Source: Candidatus Aminicenantota bacterium (GTDB lineage Bacteria; Acidobacteriota; Aminicenantia; UBA2199). From it: a stretch of DNA of 14,091 nucleotides. The notes under the pieces are model-generated. The model did not search any database, was not told the DNA's origin, and saw nothing but the letters and a program-made list of their open reading frames with translations. How positions within the stretch are numbered: position 1 is the first letter of the stretch; every line of letters begins with the position of its first letter. Below are positions 7,568 to 14,091 of this stretch, piece after piece. The stretch lies in the NCBI GenBank assembly GCA_029939015.1, contig JAOZTV010000043.1, positions 1 to 14,091 of the forward strand, in the 5' to 3' direction. The position numbers and the translations under genes were made by a program.

Positions 7568-9396
7568 ATATAAAAACTTTTTTTTATATTTTTATAATAT
7601 TATTATTAGCAGGATGTTCAGGGATAAGCGAAACAAAACTCAATACACTGCCTGAGAAAAAAACAGAACAAACCAAACCGATTACATCTCCTAAACCTCC
7701 ATCAACAGACTTAGTAGATAATTTTTTGCCAACACTACCAGAGCCTGATGATAAAAATGAAGATATAAATCCAGCAGAAAAAAAAATATATAATCTTAGC
7801 CTTCAGAGCAGTGATATCCAAAATGTTCTACTTGCTTTGGTAAAAGACACAGAAATAGGTTTGATAGTTGATGCAGGAATATCTGGTACAATCCCTGTAA
7901 TGGACCTAAAGAATGCAACTTTAAAAGAAATTTTAGAATTTATCCTCCCCCCTTTAAAACTTAAATATGAATGGAAAGGTAATAACATACATGTTTTTAA
8001 AGAGCCACTTTTAACCAGATATTTTGATTTTAATTACCTCTCATCAGGCAGAACCGGTTCAAGACAGGTATCTTTTTCTACAAGATCTGGTGGTAGCGGA
8101 AGCGGAAGTTCCGGTGGTTCAAGTGGAGGAAGTTCCGGTGGTTCAAGCGGTGGAAGTTCTGGTGGTTCAAGTGGTGGTGGTTCTGGTGGTGGTAATCAGA
8201 GTACAAATGAAATAAAAGTTGACTATAAAAATACGATATGGACAACATTTATTGAGAGTTTAAAAGTCTTAGTTTTTGGAACATTACAGAATGCCAATGC
8301 ATCTACTGAAACAACTTCAGGAGGAGAAGGTGAGGTTCCGGTTTCTTTTGCATTTTCTGACAATACAGGAAAAAAACTGATAATAAGCCCTGAAACAGGC
8401 ATAATAATGGTTAATACTTTTAAAGACGGCATCGGTAAAGTCGCTGAATTTATTAATAAGTTTGAAGGCTCTGCTCAGAGACAGGTCTGGATAGAGGCAA
8501 AAATCATGGAGGTTAATCTAAATAAGGGCTATCAGATGGGCATCGACTGGGGAACACTTATAGACAGAAGTGGTCATTATGGAACATTAGGCGGCAAGAG
8601 AACTCTACCTTCACAAACTTCAACATTTACTCCTGGAGTTATTGCTGACCAGAGTATGCAGGCAGGAACAGCAGGTGCATTCCAGTTTGCCATATCAAAT
8701 AATATAGTTGATTTCGTAATAGATGCAATATCCAAACAGGGAAACCTTAAAGTGCTTGCAAGCCCAAGAATTTCAACATTGAATAATGAGAAAGCAGTTA
8801 TCAGAGTAGTAAGAGAAGAAGTTTATTTCAGCCTCGAAACGCAAGTTTCACAGGGTGTAAGTGGAAACGTAACGGCTCCTACAATAAATGTGCAGGTTGT
8901 TCCAATAGGAATAGTTATGGATATTATTCCACAAATTAATAGTAATGGAGAAATTATACTAAGTATAAACCCTGATATATCAGAATTATTAGAGGTAAAG
9001 CAATTTTCAGTTGCTGGTGCAACTTCAATGCAACCTGTAATTGATAGAAGAAGTATTGACACAATTGCAAAATTAAAAGACGGTCAGACCCTTGTTATAG
9101 CAGGTATAATTAAAGAGAGAAAAAATGAAGTTATAAAAGGAGTACCATTTTTATATAAATTGCCATTAATTGGAAATTTATTTAGAAGAACAGAGCAAAC
9201 TATAGACAAGACCGAATTGATTATTCTCATAACGCCTCATATCGTCTCTGGAAAAAAAGGAGAGGAATTAACAAATCAGGAAAGGGCAAGAATTAAAAGA
9301 GCAATAATCCCATTACATCTTGGTGATGTTGAAGTACCAAAAAAAGGCATAAAAGGAGAACTTTTCGAGTATAAAAATAAATCTGATGATAAATAA
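7564..9396 (+). CDS. mshL: MshL-type outer-membrane secretin, lipoprotein
   Basis: It forms the multimeric outer-membrane gate through which the pilus or secreted substrate passes. The N-terminus is a lipoprotein signal with lipobox LAGC; Cys18 is the predicted lipidated residue. A secretin/TonB short N-terminal (STN/N0-like) domain spans about 75-150 (NLSLQSSDIQNVLLALVK). An unusual Gly/Ser-only linker follows (about 175-210, separate entry). The secretin core begins near 305 (RQVWIEAKIMEVNL, then GIDWG), continues through KVLASPRISTLNNEKA, and ends with the signature VPFLYKLPLIGNLF (about 527-541) and LIILITPHIV. At 610 residues it fits MshL better than the longer GspD with several N-domains. 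The GTG start overlaps the mshK stop (GTGA). Confidence 0.93.
   Translation: MNIKTFFYIFIILLLAGCSGISETKLNTLPEKKTEQTKPITSPKPPSTDLVDNFLPTLPEPDDKNEDINPAEKKIYNLSLQSSDIQNVLLALVKDTEIGLIVDAGISGTIPVMDLKNATLKEILEFILPPLKLKYEWKGNNIHVFKEPLLTRYFDFNYLSSGRTGSRQVSFSTRSGGSGSGSSGGSSGGSSGGSSGGSSGGSSGGGSGGGNQSTNEIKVDYKNTIWTTFIESLKVLVFGTLQNANASTETTSGGEGEVPVSFAFSDNTGKKLIISPETGIIMVNTFKDGIGKVAEFINKFEGSAQRQVWIEAKIMEVNLNKGYQMGIDWGTLIDRSGHYGTLGGKRTLPSQTSTFTPGVIADQSMQAGTAGAFQFAISNNIVDFVIDAISKQGNLKVLASPRISTLNNEKAVIRVVREEVYFSLETQVSQGVSGNVTAPTINVQVVPIGIVMDIIPQINSNGEIILSINPDISELLEVKQFSVAGATSMQPVIDRRSIDTIAKLKDGQTLVIAGIIKERKNEVIKGVPFLYKLPLIGNLFRRTEQTIDKTELIILITPHIVSGKKGEELTNQERARIKRAIIPLHLGDVEVPKKGIKGELFEYKNKSDDK
8086..8193 (+). 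repeat. Gly/Ser-coding imperfect tandem repeat inside mshL
   Basis: About 108 bases built from variants of a short GGT/GGA/AGT/TCC-type unit encode an almost pure Gly/Ser run (about residues 175-210), with a recurring Ser-Ser-Gly-Gly unit. Local GC is far above that of the surrounding sequence. It separates the N-terminal STN-like domain from the rest of the secretin and would be a flexible linker. Such repeats can change length by slippage. Confidence 0.9.
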
Positions 9397-10285
9397 ATTT
9401 TACGGTTTTAAGGAAAAACCTTTTTCGCTGACTCCTGACCCTGATTTTTTCTATTTTTCTAAGGATCACATTGATGCATTAGAACATTTAATCTATGGAG
9501 TATCAGAGGGAGAAGGTTTTCTATTACTTGCTGGTGGCATAGGCACTGGAAAAACTACAATATCAAGAGTATTGGTAAACAAACTTGGAGACGATATTAT
9601 TCATTCACTTGTTTTAAATCCATTTCAGAAATTCATAGAACTCCTTAGAAATATACTCTGGGATCTTGGAGTAATCCCCGAAGGAACACACACAAATGAA
9701 CTTATTGCACAACTCAATGAGTTCTTATTAAATGAAGTGGCAATCAAAGGCAAGACTGCTCTTATAATTATAGATGAAGCACAAAACCTTTCTACAGAAA
9801 CACTTGAGCAACTACGAATACTATCTAATATTGAAACAGATAAAGAAAAACTTGTACAAATACTCTTAATGGGGCAGGAAGAATTACTGCAAAAACTTAA
9901 TCTACAGGAATTAAGACAATTAAATCAGAGAATTACAGTAAGATTCTATCTAAATCCACTTAAAAAAAATGAAATTAAAGAATATCTAGATTTTAGAATA
10001 AAAAAAGGTAATCCTGAGAAAGATATAAAATTCACAAAGATGGCAGTAAAGGAAATATATAATTTTTCCAAAGGTGTCCCAAGACTAATAAATATGATAG
10101 CAAATAGATGCCTTATTGCCGGGTTTGTAAGTGATAAAACAACGATAGACTGGCGCATAGTCAAAAGAGCAAAGGAAAGTCTTTTTGGAGAAAAGTTTCA
10201 TAAAATCGAAAAAATCAAACAAACAGAAACAAAGAGTATTGAAGATATTGACGCTGAAAATCTTTTATTAGAGGAGAAATTGTGA
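9386..10285 (+). CDS. mshM: MshM/ExeA-family AAA ATPase
   Basis: A cytoplasmic or membrane-associated P-loop ATPase. The N-terminus (FYGFKEKPFSLTPDP) is the family signature. Walker A is GGIGTGKTT (50-58), Walker B is ALIIIDEAQ (125-133), and RQLNQRITVRF gives the arginine-rich sensor region, with a helical lid to about 260. At 299 residues it ends shortly after the AAA lid. It therefore lacks the membrane helix and peptidoglycan-binding domain of full ExeA/GspA and matches MshM. ExeA-type proteins help their GspB-like partner localise or assemble the secretin; the partner candidate is the next gene. The start overlaps mshL by 11 bases and its ribosome site is weak. Confidence 0.9.
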   Translation: MINKFYGFKEKPFSLTPDPDFFYFSKDHIDALEHLIYGVSEGEGFLLLAGGIGTGKTTISRVLVNKLGDDIIHSLVLNPFQKFIELLRNILWDLGVIPEGTHTNELIAQLNEFLLNEVAIKGKTALIIIDEAQNLSTETLEQLRILSNIETDKEKLVQILLMGQEELLQKLNLQELRQLNQRITVRFYLNPLKKNEIKEYLDFRIKKGNPEKDIKFTKMAVKEIYNFSKGVPRLINMIANRCLIAGFVSDKTTIDWRIVKRAKESLFGEKFHKIEKIKQTETKSIEDIDAENLLLEEKL

Positions 10286-11361
10286 GCTTAATTCAGGATG
10301 CTTTAAAAAAAGTACAGGATGAACGAAATAAACTTCAAAACCATGTAGAGCATAAAGACGAAAATACAGAAAGCGTTATTGAAAGCAAGACAATAAATTC
10401 CAATAAAAAACGTTATATTATTATAGGAGCCTCTTTGCTCTTACTTATAATTATCTCAATCAGTGCTACTTTTTTATTAAAAAAACCGGTAAAAATAAAT
10501 AGAAATAATTTTATTAAAATAGACAAGGTAGTTAAAAACAAGCAAAAACAAAAACCTCAAAACCTTATTAAAAAAGCAAAATTCGTACAGGAATTAAAAA
10601 ATAAATCAATAAAAAATATCCCAGAACAACCTGAAAAAAAACATATAATCAAACAAGATGCTGAAACAAAAAAAAACCCTGCTACTTCCAAAGCATTAGA
10701 ACAAAAAGCAAAAACTATATTTCCTGTTTTTAAACAAAAGGTTCAACTTGTATCAAAAAAAGTAAAAAAACCAAAAATAAAGAAAATATCTAAATTTGAA
10801 GAATTATCAATTAAAGGTAAAAAACTTTATAAACAAAAACAGTTTAATGAAGCAGCTTTATTCTTTATAGATGCATTAAAAATAAAAAAAAGCAAAAACC
10901 TATATTTGAATATTTATAAATGTTATAAAAGAAGCAATAATATTATACTATTAAAAGCTTATGCAATAGAGGCACTAAGTCAATATAAAAATGACATTTT
11001 CTTTAATAAGGTTATGGGAATTCTTCTATTTAGAGAACGCAATTATAAAGATGCCTTAAAATATTTTCACCTAATTCAGAATAATAGCGATACAGATGTA
11101 TTAACATATAAAGGTTTATGTCATTTTCATCTAAAAGATTTTGATAAATCTCTATTGATATTTAAGGCTATATTAAATTTAGATAAAAACAAAGTTGAGT
11201 CTTATTATTATATTGGTTTAATTTATGATAATTTAAAAAACTATAATGATGCTTTATACAATTATAAAATATTTGAGAAATTATTTGACAATCAAAAAAC
11301 AAAAAGTAATTTCAGACATCATAATTGGGTTAGACGAAGAATTGATATATTAAAAAATTGA
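10282..11361 (+). CDS. mshN: MshN-like membrane-anchored TPR protein
   Basis: The N-terminus MSLIQDALKKVQDER is the conserved cytoplasmic motif of the GspB/MshN group, which works with ExeA/MshM. One membrane helix (about 45-66) is followed by a Lys/Gln-rich, probably disordered periplasmic linker (about 67-170). A run of tetratricopeptide-type helical repeats comes last (about 172-335; for example QFNEAALFFIDALK, NYKDALKYF, DFDKSLLIFKAIL, NYNDALYNYKIFEKL). GspB itself ends in a different small beta domain, so the TPR end favours MshN. At 359 residues the length fits. GTG 10282 overlaps the mshM stop (GTGA) and GAGGAG at 10271-10276 is a strong ribosome site. An A9 run occurs at 10668-10676. 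The repeat count is by eye. Confidence 0.82.
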   Translation: MSLIQDALKKVQDERNKLQNHVEHKDENTESVIESKTINSNKKRYIIIGASLLLLIIISISATFLLKKPVKINRNNFIKIDKVVKNKQKQKPQNLIKKAKFVQELKNKSIKNIPEQPEKKHIIKQDAETKKNPATSKALEQKAKTIFPVFKQKVQLVSKKVKKPKIKKISKFEELSIKGKKLYKQKQFNEAALFFIDALKIKKSKNLYLNIYKCYKRSNNIILLKAYAIEALSQYKNDIFFNKVMGILLFRERNYKDALKYFHLIQNNSDTDVLTYKGLCHFHLKDFDKSLLIFKAILNLDKNKVESYYYIGLIYDNLKNYNDALYNYKIFEKLFDNQKTKSNFRHHNWVRRRIDILKN

Positions 11362-11397
11362 GTTAATCGATAAATGACAGGTTCGGTGTAATATTGA

Positions 11398-11404
11398 AGA
11401 GGAG
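11398..11404 (+). promoter_or_regulatory. Strong ribosome binding site of the first GNAT-like gene
   Basis: AGAGGAG lies five bases before ATG 11410, within the 48-base gap after mshN. I see no terminator and no convincing promoter in that gap, so read-through from the msh genes is possible. Confidence 0.75.
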
Positions 11405-11409
11405 AAAGA

Positions 11410-12546
11410 ATGAATATTGAAATTAAGGAAGTAAAAAACAAGAAAGATCTTAAAGCATTTATAATGACCCCGTTTAAAATTTATAAAGATGATAAAAAAT
11501 GGATACCGCCACTATTAATGGATGAGTACGAAGTATTTAACCCAAAAAAAAACCCAGCATTTGAAAATGCGAAAGGAATATTATTTATTGCATACAAAGA
11601 TAATAAAATTGCAGGAAGAATAGCAGGGATAATAAGCATGATAGCCAATGACAAATACAAATCAAAAAACCTGCGTTTTGGATGGTATGATTCAATTAAC
11701 GACCAGAGTGTATCTGATGCTTTATTTGATGCAGTTGAACAATGGGGAACAAATGAAGGAATGGAATCATTTACTGGACCACTGGGCTTTACAGACCTTG
11801 ACCCTGAAGGGCTGATGGTTGAAGGATTTGAAGAAATACCAACAGTTGCTTCAAACTATAATAAAGACTATTATAAAACTCTGATAGAAAACTATGGTTT
11901 TAAAAAAGAGATAGATTATATAGAATTTTTTGCCAAAATACCTGAAATGGATGAAATACCAGAAAAATTACTTAAAATCTCAGACAGAATTAAGGAGAGG
12001 GGCAACCTAAGTATTAAAACATTCAAGACCAAAAAAGAATTAGTTAAAAGAGGAAAGGAATTATTTACACTCTTAGATGAAGCATTTGACGAAATATACG
12101 GTTCAACGCCATTAACAGATAAGCAAATAATATATTATACAAATAAATATCTTCCATTTGTTCATAAAGACCTGATTAAAATAATTGATAATGAAGATGG
12201 TGTAATGGTAGGATTTATGATAAGTATGCCAAGCTTAACAAAGGGCGTAAAGGATGCAAATGGCAGATTATTCCCCTTTGGCTGGATACATATGCTCAAG
12301 GCATTGAAAACTTATAGTCATCTTGATTTTTATCTTGCAGGTGTAAAGAAAAAATATAGAGGTATGGGGGTTGACTTACTAATGGTAATTGAGATAATTA
12401 AATCAGCCAAAAAATTAGGTTTTAAATATTGTGAATCAAATATGGAATTGGAAACAAATACAAAAATACATGGTTTATGGAAATATTTCAGTCCAAGACA
12501 ACATAAAAGAAGAAGAATTTTCAAGAAAAACATAGGAGAAAAATAA
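11410..12546 (+). CDS. GNAT-like N-acetyltransferase-fold protein, copy 1
   Basis: A soluble protein of 378 residues with no signal peptide or membrane helix. Near the C-terminus, DFYLAGVKKKYRGMGVDLLMV contains an R-G-M-G motif (R317-G320), resembling the acetyl-CoA pyrophosphate-binding motif A of GNAT acetyltransferases. A helix and a strand with the segment ESNMELETN follow. The N-terminal half carries a second partly GNAT-like region (FIAYKDNKIAGRIAGII, 59 onward) and a highly conserved GPLGFTDLDPEGLMVEGF block, suggesting a two-domain GNAT arrangement. Similar proteins of about 375-390 residues are usually annotated only as N-acetyltransferases with no known substrate. It is followed by a close homologue in a TAATG overlap. 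Whether it belongs functionally to the msh machine is not shown by the sequence. Confidence 0.8.
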   Translation: MNIEIKEVKNKKDLKAFIMTPFKIYKDDKKWIPPLLMDEYEVFNPKKNPAFENAKGILFIAYKDNKIAGRIAGIISMIANDKYKSKNLRFGWYDSINDQSVSDALFDAVEQWGTNEGMESFTGPLGFTDLDPEGLMVEGFEEIPTVASNYNKDYYKTLIENYGFKKEIDYIEFFAKIPEMDEIPEKLLKISDRIKERGNLSIKTFKTKKELVKRGKELFTLLDEAFDEIYGSTPLTDKQIIYYTNKYLPFVHKDLIKIIDNEDGVMVGFMISMPSLTKGVKDANGRLFPFGWIHMLKALKTYSHLDFYLAGVKKKYRGMGVDLLMVIEIIKSAKKLGFKYCESNMELETNTKIHGLWKYFSPRQHKRRRIFKKNIGEK

Positions 12547-13673
12547 TGGCTATTGAGACAAGAGAAGTTAGGACAAAAAAAGATATGAAGGACTTTTTAA
12601 AAATCCCTTTTGATATATATAAAGATAATGAATACTGGGTACCTGAGTTAGTAAGTATTGAAAAAGAAACATTTGACCCAAAGAAAAACCCGGGATATCA
12701 GGGTGCTGACACAAAATTGTTTATAGCTTATAAGGACGGAAAACTGGCAGGAAGAATAGTCGGGTTAAACAGCAAGGTAGCAAATGAAAAATACAAGTCA
12801 AAGAATATGCGATTTGGATGGTTTGAATCAATAAACGATAAAGATGTTTCTTCAGCCTTATTTAATGAAGTTTTTAAATGGGCAAAAGGGCTTGAAATGG
12901 AAACAATCACAGGTCCCCATGGGTTTACCGACCTTGATAAGGAGGGAATGTTAATAGAGGGATTTGAAGAACTTCCTACAGTAGCGGTTTATTATAACCA
13001 TCCATATTATATTGAACTTGTAGAAAATTCAGGTTTTATAAAGGAAATTGATTATTGGGAATTTCAGACAATGGTTCCACATGAAAAAGGAATTCCACCA
13101 AAACTTTTACGTCTCGCTGAAAGAATAAAAGAGAGAAGCAGTTTAAAAATCCTTGAATTTAAAAGTAAAAAGCACCTCATGTCAAGAGCTGAAGAGATGT
13201 TCAGACTCCTTGATGAGACCTTTGAAGAAATATATGGTTCTGTTCCTTTAAACAAAAAGCAAATTTCATATTATGTAAAAAACTATATAACCTTTGTTGA
13301 TAAAGATATGATCAAGGCAGTTGTTAATGAAGATGGTGAGATGATCGCCTTTATGATTACCCTGCCAAGTTTATCAAAAGCCTTTCAAAAATCAAAAGGA
13401 AAATTATTTCCATTTGGCTGGTTTCATATTTTAAAAGCCCTTAAAACAAATAAAATTCTTGATTTTTACCTTGCAGGTGTCAGAAAGAAATATAGAGGAA
13501 CAGGCGTTGATTTAATGATGGTCATTGAAATAGTAAAATCAGGAATGAAAAAAGGATATATTTACGCAGAATCAAATCCTGAACTAGAAACAAACGAAAA
13601 AGTTCATGCCCAATGGAAATATTTTGCACCAAGACTACATAAAAAAAGAAGAATATTTAAAAAGGATGTGTAG
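12546..13673 (+). CDS. GNAT-like N-acetyltransferase-fold protein, copy 2
   Basis: A 375-residue paralogue of the preceding gene, colinear with it from end to end: by eye more than half of positions are identical. The putative acetyl-CoA motif is R-G-T-G at the same residue numbers (317-320). The blocks GFTDLD, ANEKYKSKN, FPFGW and LDFYLAGV are shared. The start ATG shares one base with the previous stop (TAATG) and has AGGAG at 12534-12538, so the two are almost certainly translated together and may form a heterodimer. Substrate is unknown. Differences concentrate in the middle segment (about 150-200) and in the residues around FTGPLG/ITGPHG, which could reflect distinct substrates or one regulatory member. 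Confidence 0.8.
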   Translation: MAIETREVRTKKDMKDFLKIPFDIYKDNEYWVPELVSIEKETFDPKKNPGYQGADTKLFIAYKDGKLAGRIVGLNSKVANEKYKSKNMRFGWFESINDKDVSSALFNEVFKWAKGLEMETITGPHGFTDLDKEGMLIEGFEELPTVAVYYNHPYYIELVENSGFIKEIDYWEFQTMVPHEKGIPPKLLRLAERIKERSSLKILEFKSKKHLMSRAEEMFRLLDETFEEIYGSVPLNKKQISYYVKNYITFVDKDMIKAVVNEDGEMIAFMITLPSLSKAFQKSKGKLFPFGWFHILKALKTNKILDFYLAGVRKKYRGTGVDLMMVIEIVKSGMKKGYIYAESNPELETNEKVHAQWKYFAPRLHKKRRIFKKDV

Positions 13674-13701
13674 TATTAAATAAAAAAAGCACAAAATATC
13701 C

Positions 13702-13764
13702 TTACCAATTTTATTATTATAGTTGCTACTTATTGCATATTAATATATTTTTTGGTAAATTTTT
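13702..13764 (+). terminator. Possible transcription terminator of the GNAT/msh operon
   Basis: TTACCAA (13702-13708) pairs with TTGGTAA (13752-13758), and ATTTTTAT follows. The interior is AT-rich and can extend the stem with mismatches. It starts 28 bases after the last stop codon. The stem is weak for a Rho-independent terminator, so confidence is low. Confidence 0.35.
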
Positions 13765-13806
13765 ATGCCTCTCAGCCAGAAACTATGGGTAATGTTTTTA
13801 ACCTCC

Positions 13807-13971
13807 ATGAGTTTATCCTTATTGCACCCATCCGCCAACTTTAAAAGAAAAATAATTTATTCAATTTTAGCAACTCACGATAAATCGTTCAGACAGACAA
13901 AAATTGTCCTGCGGAACATAAATTATTTTTCTTTGATAGGGCTACTTGAGGCTCCATAAGGCTAAACTCAT
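13807..13971. repeat. 165-nt imperfect palindrome with branched tip
   Basis: Two arms of exactly 54 bases (13807-13860 and 13918-13971) face each other. The outer part pairs ATGAGTTTA, one mismatch, CCTTAT with ATAAGG, mismatch, TAAACTCAT (15 of 16). The inner 17 bases (13844-13860 with 13918-13934) pair perfectly. Between them about 21 bases per side are largely unpaired. The 57-base tip contains two small hairpins: ACGA-TAAA-TCGT (13877-13888) and GACAA-AAA-TTGTC (13896-13908). No transposase or clear target-site duplication is visible. It may be a miniature mobile element, a structured RNA or a DNA cruciform. Confidence 0.7.
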
Positions 13972-14020
13972 TCCGGTCTCTCCTAAATTAATTTAAAAAT
14001 TATTGAATAATAATAAAAAT

Positions 14021-14072
14021 GAGTGTTGGAATGTTGTAAAGTGTTTTTTACTTTTCCACATTTCAACCACTC
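14021..14072 (-). terminator. Long hairpin, probable terminator of a minus-strand gene to the right
   Basis: A 22-base left arm (14021-14042, starting GAGTG) and a 23-base right arm (14050-14072, ending CACTC) pair at about 19 positions around a 7-base T-rich loop. Read on the minus strand, the stem is followed directly by ATTTTTATTATTATT, a good U-tract. On the plus strand the tail (TCTGTATTGTATTATTTTT) is also T-rich, so it could work both ways. The gene it would serve lies beyond the right edge. Confidence 0.5.
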
Positions 14073-14091
14073 TCTGTATTGTATTATTTTT

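Larger units (their letters stand above)
13674..14091. other. Non-coding stretch with several inverted repeats
   Basis: These 418 bases lie after the last plus-strand gene and contain no credible protein gene. The only open frame of note (64 codons from ATG 13765) has no convincing ribosome site, overlaps a palindrome and encodes nothing recognisable. The stretch holds a terminator-like hairpin (13702-13764), a 165-base imperfect palindrome (13807-13971) and a long hairpin (14021-14072), each listed separately. The region probably separates this operon from whatever lies to the right. Confidence 0.7.

Noticed and set aside
8024..8215. 63-codon plus-strand frame with Val-rich repeats inside mshL
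   Set aside because: It is an out-of-frame reading of the Gly/Ser-coding repeat, with no ribosome site and fully inside the secretin gene.
13765..13959. 64-codon open frame after the second GNAT-like gene
   Set aside because: No convincing ribosome site, no recognisable domain, and it runs across the palindrome; the structure explains the sequence better than a protein.
13807..13971. CRISPR array or tRNA-like RNA as explanation of the palindrome
   Set aside because: There is no regularly spaced direct repeat, and no acceptor stem, anticodon or CCA pattern; the symmetry is inverted.

Overview
The window comes from an AT-rich, double-membraned (Gram-negative-type) bacterium. The outer-membrane secretin lipoprotein, the GspC/PilP-type inner-membrane protein and the TonB-like C-terminal domain all imply an outer membrane. 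Lys, Ile and Asn are abundant and written with A/T-ending codons. No gene here fixes the phylum, so I do not assign a taxon.

Layout. (1) Positions 1-1793, minus strand: a long open frame that runs off the left edge. It encodes a protein-kinase-fold protein lacking the catalytic motifs (a pseudokinase), then one membrane segment, a long charged coiled coil and a TonB C-terminal-like domain. (2) A 154-bp divergent intergenic region contains a T13 tract. (3) Positions 1948-11361, plus strand: eight tightly packed genes with abutting or overlapping ends. They form a type IV pilus/type II secretion-like assembly machine whose content and order match MSHA pilus biogenesis genes: mshE (assembly ATPase), mshG (platform protein), mshI (PilM/PilN-like), mshJ (PilO-like), mshK (PilP-like), mshL (secretin lipoprotein), mshM (ExeA-type AAA ATPase), mshN (TPR protein). 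In the classical Vibrio locus E and G follow N; here they come first. No pilin or pseudopilin and no prepilin peptidase lies in the window. (4) Positions 11410-13673: two homologous GNAT-like proteins in tandem, joined by a one-base TAATG overlap, 48 bp after mshN. (5) Positions 13674-14091: 418 bp without a credible gene but with three inverted-repeat structures: a weak terminator-like hairpin, a 165-nt imperfect palindrome with two equal 54-nt arms, and a terminator-like hairpin near the right edge.

How the parts fit. MshE powers assembly through MshG. MshI-J-K bridge the inner membrane to the MshL secretin, and MshM/MshN are accessory factors probably acting on envelope insertion or secretin assembly. 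MshE keeps the 24-5-24 residue tandem architecture of the c-di-GMP-binding MshEN domain but has Pro where the first motif normally has Arg. The divergent pseudokinase-TonB-like protein is the most unusual product. Its partner and function are unknown, and its adjacency to the msh operon is the only hint of a link.
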